A stretch of DNA of 64,000 nucleotides from Chryseolinea lacunae (GTDB lineage Bacteria; Bacteroidota; Bacteroidia; Cytophagales; Cyclobacteriaceae): positions 1,364,001-1,428,000 of the forward strand of contig NZ_JAERRB010000001.1 in assembly GCF_016735595.1 (NCBI RefSeq), given 5' to 3'. Below, piece after piece: positions 58,564 through 64,000 of this stretch (position 1 is its first letter; every line of letters starts with the position of its first letter). Made by a program: the position numbers and the translations under genes. The notes beneath the pieces were generated by a model that worked only from the letters and a program-made list of their open reading frames with translations, was not told the DNA's origin and searched no databases.

Positions 58564-59475
58564 ATGAGCGAAGAAACAATACTTTGGGGATCGTTCAGCC
58601 TGTTTGTGGTTGGCATGCTTGCGTTGGACCTGGGCGTCTTCCATCGAAAATCACATTCGGTGTCGATAAAAGAAGCCTTGACCTGGACCGCAGTGTGGAT
58701 TGCGCTTGCCATGTTGTTCAACCTTTTTGTGTATTACTATTTTGACAAAGAAGAAGCGATCGAATTTTTCACGGCCTATGTGGTGGAGAAGTCGTTGAGC
58801 ATTGACAATATTTTTGTGATCATCATGATCTTTTCATACTTCCGCGTACCCGATGCCTACCAGCACAAGGTTCTTTTCTGGGGAATATTCGGCGCATTGG
58901 TGATGCGGGTGATTTTTATCTTTGCGGGCATTGAGCTCATTCATAAGTTCCATTGGCTCATCTATGTTTTCGGAGGCTTTCTTATCGTGACCGGCGCGCG
59001 CATGATCTTTGGAGATGACAAGCCGATGAACCCGGAGAAGAACCCCGTTGTGAAATTGGTTAGGAAGATATTTCCCGTGACAGACTCCTTTGAAGGAGAC
59101 AAGTTCTTTGTGAAACGCGACCACAAACTTTGGGCAACACCCCTCTTTATTGTGGTTATGCTGATCGAAGCCACCGACCTGATCTTTGCCGTGGATTCGA
59201 TTCCCGCCATCATTTCCATCTCCGAAAATCCTTTTATTGTCTATACGTCAAACGTCTTTGCCATATTGGGTCTTCGCTCCCTGTATTTTGCGCTGGCCGG
59301 AATTGAAAAGTATTTTGCATACTTGAAGTATGGCCTTGCCACGATTCTTGCGTTTGTCGGCTTCAAAATGCTGATCGCCGATTTCTACAAAATTCCTATT
59401 GAAATATCGTTGATCATCATTTCCTTCCTGTTGGTCATTTCGATGATTGCCTCGGTGCTGGTTAAAAAGAAATAG
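58564..59475 (+). CDS. TerC-family integral membrane protein (second paralogue)
   Basis: A 303-residue protein with the same nine-helix plan as the protein at 40412-41344 and strikingly similar sequence: EALTWTAVWIALAM, EKSLSIDNIFVIIMIFSYF, IEATDLIFAVDSIPAI, SNVFAILGLRSLYFAL. Cation (Mn2+-type) export is the usual role. It follows the MORN gene and the mini-membrane peptide by about 130 bases, so it may belong to the regulon of the sigma-54 system, but no own promoter match was found. Confidence 0.9.
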   Translation: MSEETILWGSFSLFVVGMLALDLGVFHRKSHSVSIKEALTWTAVWIALAMLFNLFVYYYFDKEEAIEFFTAYVVEKSLSIDNIFVIIMIFSYFRVPDAYQHKVLFWGIFGALVMRVIFIFAGIELIHKFHWLIYVFGGFLIVTGARMIFGDDKPMNPEKNPVVKLVRKIFPVTDSFEGDKFFVKRDHKLWATPLFIVVMLIEATDLIFAVDSIPAIISISENPFIVYTSNVFAILGLRSLYFALAGIEKYFAYLKYGLATILAFVGFKMLIADFYKIPIEISLIIISFLLVISMIASVLVKKK

Positions 59476-59558
59476 GCTGGACGACAGCATGTAGGTTTTT
59501 GGGCAAGACTGTCTTTTAATTGTGCTTCAATACCAATTAGTCTATGGACAGTAATGCC

Positions 59559-59566
59559 TAAATTTG
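59559..59566 (+). promoter_or_regulatory. Candidate -7 box for the gene at 59619
   Basis: TAAATTTG matches TAnnTTTG exactly, 53 bases before the ATG, with TTAG at 59537-59540 as a weak -33 element (18-base spacing). Confidence 0.45.
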
Positions 59567-59618
59567 AACCATTCTTTGACAGCAACCTGAACCTTAAAAT
59601 TAGAGAGACAACGAGATC

Positions 59619-60620
59619 ATGGGACTGAAGACAGCATTTGAAATCACGTGCACGCCATTTTATAAACTTTTCAAAACACTGACCACGGTGGTCATTTCCA
59701 TTGCAGTCTTATCGGCAATCGGCGTCGGCTGTGGCCGGATTTCGGATGACAAATCGTTATCGCTCAACAACGAAAAGAGCGACAAACACATCAAGGTTCG
59801 GGGAACAAACATTCTGGTTGTGCCACCCGACAACTTCTCGGAAGCCAATATTTTTCAGGGCTACTACGACTTCAGCACAACCACTACCCTCAAGTTTTTT
59901 CAGGACCGGGAGCCAGTTCAGAAGAAGATAAAAAAATATGACGAGGTCCTCATCAGTCCAAAAGACCTGATCAGCCGGCAGCCGATGACCGTGAATGGTT
60001 ATGACGGTCTGTATATCGTGGCGCGTGATGGCGAATCGTATAAAAAACATTTTCTTTTTTTCGGCGATGATGACGTCACAGTTACCGTCATTGGGCAGCA
60101 CCTGCCCTCCGACTCCGTTATGGAGAAACGGATAACGACCGCCATGTTTTCCGTTGTTCTTCAAGATGAGGCCATTCCAGATCCGCGAGACGATGCGGAC
60201 TTCAAAATTGAAACCGACGATGATCAATTAACGTTTGACCGCCTTCTCAATGGCATGCTGTTATATAAAGGTGCCGGACAAAACTCATCTTCAGACCTCG
60301 CGCTGGTGGTAGCCCGCAGAATAGGAGCCACCAATGCCGCAGATCGCCAAGCTGTTGTGGAGCGATACCTGAATACCGAACTGTATCATCAGCATATTCA
60401 GATCAAGCGTACCTCCCCTGTTGACATTGATGGCATGCCGGGCTACGAGATCATTGCCGAAGGAGTATCGGATGGCAATAACAAAAATGAGCTGATGTAT
60501 CTCGTGATGCTGTTCGACCAGGAGGGTGATTATGTGATCTACGGCACCGCTACTGAAAAATTTAAGGAGAATGAAGCCATGTTCCAGGAGGTTGCCGGGA
60601 CGTTTCAAAGGAAAAAGTAG
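59619..60620 (+). CDS. Exported protein of unknown function
   Basis: A 333-residue protein with an N-terminal hydrophobic stretch (VVISIAVLSAIGVGCGR, about 23-39) that is either a lipobox (Cys38) after an unusually long n-region or a membrane anchor. The body is alternating alpha/beta: IFQGYYDFSTTTTLKFF, DGLYIVARDGESYKKHFLFF, VTVTVIGQHLPSDS, and a second similar half with PVDIDGMPGYEIIAEGVSDG and EGDYVIYGTATEKF. The two halves (about 50-170 and 195-333) look alike, suggesting an internal duplication of a small domain. No family recognised. Confidence 0.72.
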   Translation: MGLKTAFEITCTPFYKLFKTLTTVVISIAVLSAIGVGCGRISDDKSLSLNNEKSDKHIKVRGTNILVVPPDNFSEANIFQGYYDFSTTTTLKFFQDREPVQKKIKKYDEVLISPKDLISRQPMTVNGYDGLYIVARDGESYKKHFLFFGDDDVTVTVIGQHLPSDSVMEKRITTAMFSVVLQDEAIPDPRDDADFKIETDDDQLTFDRLLNGMLLYKGAGQNSSSDLALVVARRIGATNAADRQAVVERYLNTELYHQHIQIKRTSPVDIDGMPGYEIIAEGVSDGNNKNELMYLVMLFDQEGDYVIYGTATEKFKENEAMFQEVAGTFQRKK

Positions 60621-60727
60621 TGGAGAAAGATGGATAAACCCCTTAGGTTGAACCCGCGCTGAACTCCAATCCGCCGGGAAACTCTCCTGATTTTTTCACT
60701 TGTTAAAAAAAAGGTTGTCCGGAAAAG

Positions 60728-60754
60728 TTTATATCAATCTTATTATTACTTTTG
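60728..60754 (+). promoter_or_regulatory. Candidate promoter of the EF-G leader
   Basis: TACTTTTG at 60747-60754 fits TAnnTTTG; GTTT at 60727-60730 sits 16 bases upstream as a weak -33 element. The 40-codon ORF starts 29 bases further on. Confidence 0.45.
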
Positions 60755-60782
60755 CCGTCAGTAAAGTTTAAGACTTAACGTC

Positions 60783-60905
60783 ATGACAACAAACTTCAAC
60801 ATTCGAAACAACGCTGTAGGCAAAATGGCCATCAACGCTATTATTGCCAGTAGCCACATCGTCTTTATAGGAGATGGGGGGCGCAATATGTATCCGGAAG
60901 AATGA
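60783..60905 (+). CDS. Leader ORF 1 (40 residues)
   Basis: ATG at 60783, stop TGA at 60903-60905. The peptide begins MTTNFNIRNNAVGKMAINAI and ends GGRNMYPEE. Its start resembles the start of the downstream EF-G (MTTLKNIRNIG), which might be chance or a partial duplication. It is placed just before terminator 1, as expected for a translated attenuator. Confidence 0.42.
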   Translation: MTTNFNIRNNAVGKMAINAIIASSHIVFIGDGGRNMYPEE

Positions 60906-60935
60906 GGTAAGTGATCATGATTAAACATCATATCG

Positions 60936-60964
60936 AGCCTTTCTCATCCGGGAAAGGCTTTTTT
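60936..60964 (+). terminator. Intrinsic terminator 1 in the EF-G leader
   Basis: AGCCTTTC, loop TCATCCGG, GAAAGGCT followed by TTTTT: 8-bp stem plus U-run. It begins 31 bases after leader ORF 1 ends. Confidence 0.72.
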
Positions 60965-61004
60965 GTTGCCTCCCCTTTGAGCGTAATTCTTTAATTAACA
61001 CAAC

Positions 61005-61064
61005 ATGATAAAACATCAGTTAAAAACTATAGTACGTGAAATGATAATGATGCCGGAGACATAG
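61005..61064 (+). CDS. Leader ORF 2 (19 residues)
   Basis: ATG at 61005, stop TAG at 61062-61064. Peptide MIKHQLKTIVREMIMMPET. It lies between the two terminators, in the place of a second leader peptide; terminator 2 begins 28 bases after its stop. Confidence 0.38.
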   Translation: MIKHQLKTIVREMIMMPET

Positions 61065-61091
61065 GCAACGGGTAAGACTGTGTGCTTACGA

Positions 61092-61120
61092 AAGCCTCTC
61101 CGGAACGAGAGGCTTTTTTT
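61092..61120 (+). terminator. Intrinsic terminator 2 (attenuator) just before the EF-G gene
   Basis: AAGCCTCTC, loop CGGAAC, GAGAGGCTT then TTTTT: 9-bp stem and a seven-T run. It ends 40 bases before the EF-G ATG. Confidence 0.78.
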
Positions 61121-61160
61121 ATTGCTTCACGTACAGATCAACACTTTAAATATTCTGAAA

Positions 61161-63242
61161 ATGACAACGTTAAAAAACATAAGAAATATTGGAATCATGG
61201 CTCACGTAGACGCTGGAAAAACTACGGTCACTGAGCGCATACTGTATTACACAGGTGTGATTCATAAAATGGGCAATGTGGATGAAGGCAACACCATGAT
61301 GGACACAGATCCACAAGAAGCCAAGAGAGGAATTACCATCTCTTCCGCTGCCATAACCACTTTCTGGGAAGTAGGTCAAACACGATACCAGGTCAACTTG
61401 ATCGACACACCGGGTCACGTAGATTTTACTGCTGAAGTAGAGCGGTCACTTCGCGTGCTTGACGGAGCCGTGGCTGTGTTTTGTGCAAAGTCTGGTGTAC
61501 AGCCTCAATCGGAAACGGTGTGGCATCAGGCCAATAAGTATAAAGTACCGCGCCTCATCATGGTAAACAAGATGGACCGGCAGGGCGCGGATTTCATCAG
61601 GGTGGTAAAGGAGATCAGGGAAAAGTTGGGCACGGTTGCAATACCAGTGCAATTGCCTATTGGCGTTGAAAATTCCTTTGCGGGAGTCATCGATCTCATC
61701 GGTTGGAAAGCACAGGTATGGAACAACGCCGATGGAAAATCCTTTGAAAGCACAGCCATACCCGACACGCTCCTTGAAGAGGCAACGTATTGGAGACAAC
61801 ACCTGCTGGAACAGCTCGCATTGGTTGACGAAGTCATCTTTGCGAAGTATACAACCTCTGAAATAGTAACGGAGGAAGAGATCAGACAGGCGTTACGTCA
61901 AGCAACACTGTCACTCCAACTTACTCCGGTTCTATGCGGAGCAGCCTTCAGAAACAAAGGCATGCAACCGCTACTGGATGCGATCGTCTCCTATCTGCCT
62001 TCACCGGCGGATATCGAAGAGATAAACGGAACGCATCCGGATAGTGGTGAAAGCATCACGAGAAAAACAAATGTCAGTGCGCCGTTTACAGGGCTTGTGT
62101 TCAAAGTCATCACGGATGATTATGTTGGCAAGCTTGTGTTGCTAAGGATCTATTCAGGCTCGATAAAGAGTGGCGATCAAATAAAGAACAGCCGCACCGG
62201 CAAGTCGATGCGTGTTAGTCGGCTACTCCGCGTTCTGTCTGACCGAATGGAGCCTTTGGAAACGCTACAAGCAGGCGACATCGGTGCTTTGGTAGGATTG
62301 AAAGATGCCAAGACAGGCGATTCGTTGTTTGTGCCTGACCATCCGATACGTCTGGAGAGTATGGATTTCCCTGCCCCGGTGATCGGCTACGCCATTGAAG
62401 CGAAGTCGGCAAAGGAATCCGGCAAGCTGAGCCAGTCATTGTCCAGGTTGTTGGATGAAGACCCTACGCTGCAGCTGGAAGTAGATTCGCAATCGGGCCA
62501 AACCATACTAAGAGGAATGGGCGAGCTTCACCTTGAAGTGGTCATGGAGAAACTCGCGACGGACTACGGTGTTGAGATCACAAAGGGGAAACCCCAGATT
62601 GCATACCGCGAAATGTTAACACAGCCGGTGTTGCACAGAGAGGTTTTTAAACGACAGAACGGAGGTAGTGGAAGTTTTGCCGAGATACACTTTGAGTTGC
62701 TTCCTGCCGCCAATGAAACGCACGGGTTGGACTTCGTCAACGATGTGAAAGGCGGAGCGATCCCCAGAGAATTCATTTCTTCGGTGAAGAAAGGTTTTGA
62801 GGAAGCGATGAAGAATGGAGTTTTGGCAGGATATCCGCTGGAGTCAATGCGGGTACGACTGTTCGACGGTAGCATCCACGATGAAGACTCTCACGCGCAG
62901 GATTTTGAACTGGTGGCTTCGTTAGGTTTCAAGCAGGCTGCAAAGAAAGCTTCGCCCAAACTTCTTGAACCCGTGATGCGCGTTGACATCGTCACTCCGG
63001 AAGAATACACCGGAGCGATAACCGGTGACCTCAACAGGAGACGCGGCATCATTCGCGAAATTGGCATCAAAGCCAATGCGCAATGGATTGATGCGGAAGT
63101 CCCGCTGGCTAACCTCTTTGGTTATGTAACGTCACTCCGAACGGTGTCGTCCGGACGGGCCTCTGCCTCACTCACGTTTTGCCGGTATCAACTGGTACCG
63201 GAAAATATTGCCGAAACGGTTTTAATCAAGACTGTGATGTGA
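61161..63242 (+). CDS. Elongation factor G paralogue (EF-G type GTPase)
   Basis: 693 residues from the ATG at 61161 (MTTLKNIRNIG). All GTPase motifs are kept: AHVDAGKTT (14-22), GITI switch I, DTPGHVDF, NKMD and a later CGAAF (G5-like). Domain IV signs include GMGELHLE and YVTSLRTVSSGRA (tip region; standard EF-G has YVTDLRSxTQGRA). The gene stands apart from rpsL-rpsG-tuf, so it is probably a second EF-G acting in stress translation, ribosome recycling or drug tolerance. Its control by two leader terminators supports a conditional role. It is not TetM/TetQ-like in sequence. Confidence 0.88.
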   Translation: MTTLKNIRNIGIMAHVDAGKTTVTERILYYTGVIHKMGNVDEGNTMMDTDPQEAKRGITISSAAITTFWEVGQTRYQVNLIDTPGHVDFTAEVERSLRVLDGAVAVFCAKSGVQPQSETVWHQANKYKVPRLIMVNKMDRQGADFIRVVKEIREKLGTVAIPVQLPIGVENSFAGVIDLIGWKAQVWNNADGKSFESTAIPDTLLEEATYWRQHLLEQLALVDEVIFAKYTTSEIVTEEEIRQALRQATLSLQLTPVLCGAAFRNKGMQPLLDAIVSYLPSPADIEEINGTHPDSGESITRKTNVSAPFTGLVFKVITDDYVGKLVLLRIYSGSIKSGDQIKNSRTGKSMRVSRLLRVLSDRMEPLETLQAGDIGALVGLKDAKTGDSLFVPDHPIRLESMDFPAPVIGYAIEAKSAKESGKLSQSLSRLLDEDPTLQLEVDSQSGQTILRGMGELHLEVVMEKLATDYGVEITKGKPQIAYREMLTQPVLHREVFKRQNGGSGSFAEIHFELLPAANETHGLDFVNDVKGGAIPREFISSVKKGFEEAMKNGVLAGYPLESMRVRLFDGSIHDEDSHAQDFELVASLGFKQAAKKASPKLLEPVMRVDIVTPEEYTGAITGDLNRRRGIIREIGIKANAQWIDAEVPLANLFGYVTSLRTVSSGRASASLTFCRYQLVPENIAETVLIKTVM

Positions 63243-63250
63243 TTCTATAA

Positions 63251-63279
63251 GACAGGTTCTCGAAAGAGAGCCTGTCTTT
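63251..63279 (+). terminator. Terminator of the EF-G paralogue gene
   Basis: GACAGGTTCTC, GAAA tetraloop, GAGAGCCTGTC with one G-U pair, then TTTACT: an 11-bp stem with a GNRA loop, starting 8 bases past the stop. Confidence 0.75.
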
Positions 63280-63329
63280 ACTATTATAACCTAAACGTTG
63301 CATGTCAACAATCGGCGACGCGATCTATG

Positions 63330-63917
63330 CTATTTCCCAGCCATCCTCTTTCTAATCCGGCTCAACGATGGGCCTTGTATCCCCAGGTATGACGCAATGT
63401 GATAGAGGGGCACGGAATTGTAAATGTCGGGGTGTTTCTGGGTCATTTCCAGATATCGTTGTTCGGGGCTTTTAAAAAGAAAGCCTTCGGTGTTCGACAT
63501 AACATCGTTGAAGGCATGCTCGGCAACCACCCTTCCAAACTTTTCCCATCCGTGAGATTCTGAGTATAACTTATTAAGATGATCGATGTGAATGTATATA
63601 ACCGTTGAATCGGTTAGTGAAGCGGTATGATATTCGCATGCTGTCTGATTTAAGAAGCTTTTGAACGACGTCATAAATTGCCGCTCAGTGAAGAAAAGCA
63701 TATTCTTTTCGTCGCCTGTTTCTTCGCCTACATGGTATATTCTGAATACGCCACCTATCACAAAACCGAGGTGTTTGCAAACATTTTTGTATTCGTTGTA
63801 GAACTCACCCTTTTTGTAAGATTTTAGTTGCCAATACGGAACAGAAAGTTCGAAGGTTTTATCGTCCATGCCTGTCGCGGACTGTATGGCTGACTTTAAT
63901 AGTTCTAGCTCGATCAT
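63330..63917 (-). CDS. Crp/Fnr-family transcriptional regulator
   Basis: A 195-residue protein: N-terminal cyclic-nucleotide-binding barrel (about 25-120, FYNEYKNVCKHLGFVIGGVFRIYH) and C-terminal winged helix (about 145-193, IASYLGIQGPSLSRIRKRM as recognition helix). This short form (YLEMTQKHPDIYNSVPLYHIASYLGI) is very common in Bacteroidota; ligands are mostly unknown and the cAMP-contact residues are not conserved. Convergent with the EF-G paralogue. Confidence 0.92.
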   Translation of the reverse strand: MIELELLKSAIQSATGMDDKTFELSVPYWQLKSYKKGEFYNEYKNVCKHLGFVIGGVFRIYHVGEETGDEKNMLFFTERQFMTSFKSFLNQTACEYHTASLTDSTVIYIHIDHLNKLYSESHGWEKFGRVVAEHAFNDVMSNTEGFLFKSPEQRYLEMTQKHPDIYNSVPLYHIASYLGIQGPSLSRIRKRMAGK

Positions 63918-63946
63918 ATCATATTGGGATTATTCTTTACAAAAAC

Positions 63947-63976
63947 AAAAGCTCACAAAAATTCATGTGAGCTTTT
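63947..63976 (-). terminator. Intrinsic terminator of a minus-strand gene beyond the right edge
   Basis: AAAAGCTCACA, 8-base loop, TGTGAGCTTTT: perfect 11-bp stem with T-rich sequence on both sides (minus: TTTTGTTTTTG). It lies 30 bases upstream of the Crp/Fnr gene start, so it should end a gene entering from the right; it may act in both directions. Confidence 0.6.
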
Positions 63977-64000
63977 GCATTGGTTCAATTTTACTATTTA

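Larger units (their letters stand above)
60621..61160 (+). other. Leader region of the EF-G paralogue gene
   Basis: 540 bases between two genes. In order: promoter-like site (60747-60754), a 40-codon ORF (60783-60905), intrinsic terminator 1 (60936-60964), a 19-codon ORF (61005-61064), intrinsic terminator 2 (61092-61120), and the EF-G start at 61161. Only about 40 bases separate terminator 2 from the ATG and no promoter is visible there, so the gene must be reached by read-through. Confidence 0.7.

Noticed and set aside
61161-63242. Ribosome-protection protein (TetM/TetQ type)
   Set aside because: The sequence keeps EF-G signatures (GITI-SAAxTTFW, GMGELHLE, YVTxLR) and lacks the TetM domain-IV end; called an EF-G paralogue.

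Overview
The window looks like chromosomal DNA of a Bacteroidota bacterium, most likely a soil or freshwater Cytophagales member. The signs are a SusC/SusD pair, TonB-dependent receptors with CarboxypepD_reg plug extensions, lipoproteins with short N-terminal lipoboxes, the lipoprotein TamL with TamB, weak Shine-Dalgarno sequences, and promoter-like sites of the Bacteroidota type (TTG, about 19 bases, TAnnTTTG). The genus is not determined. I recognise no rRNA, tRNA, CRISPR array, insertion sequence or prophage.

Region by region. 0-3.5 kb: susD start (cut by the window edge) and susC, both minus. 3.8-10.4 kb: a tricistronic unit of vanadium-haloperoxidase/PAP2 protein, a duplicated DoxX-like membrane protein and a lipoprotein; a FecA-like TonB receptor with two unknown envelope proteins upstream. 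10.6-17.4 kb: AlkC-type DNA glycosylase, a DUF1579-like protein, an XRE repressor/membrane protein pair with a clear promoter-operator, a broken FAD monooxygenase tail, a sphingolipid delta-4 desaturase-like enzyme, an alpha/beta hydrolase and an AhpD-like protein. 17.5-19.5 kb: a GH43-GH10 xylan-degrading fusion. 19.8-26.6 kb: a minus-strand block with an MbnP/MbnH pair, a CxxCxC outer-membrane protein and a Met/His-rich lipoprotein (probable copper handling), ended by a perfect 16-bp hairpin; upstream lie a small His-containing protein, an EamA-type transporter and a TonB receptor. 27-39 kb: an envelope biogenesis locus of MscS-type channel, TamL, TamB and a second Omp85-type barrel, with two paralogous small barrels. 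39-50 kb: CPBP protease, lipocalin-like protein, first TerC protein, siderophore-interacting protein with AraC regulator, an AT-richer pocket of unknown genes, cytochrome P450, small lipoprotein and membrane proteins, SulP transporter. 50-54 kb: lipoprotein and FtsX/MacB-type permease. 54-58.5 kb: Rnk/GreA-type factor overlapping a membrane-anchored deaminase; a histidine kinase and sigma-54 activator with a candidate -24/-12 promoter and palindromes; a Cys-rich protein, a MORN protein, a 27-residue membrane peptide and a second TerC paralogue. 59-64 kb: lipoprotein, an EF-G paralogue behind a leader with two small ORFs and two intrinsic terminators, and a Crp/Fnr-family regulator.

The most unusual items are the two-terminator leader in front of the EF-G paralogue, the MbnP/MbnH copper operon with two metal-ligand-rich partners, the bacterial DEGS-like desaturase, the membrane-tethered deaminase, and the sigma-54 two-component system next to a Cys-rich/MORN/mini-membrane-protein/TerC cluster. 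All calls come from reading the sequence; no database search was run.
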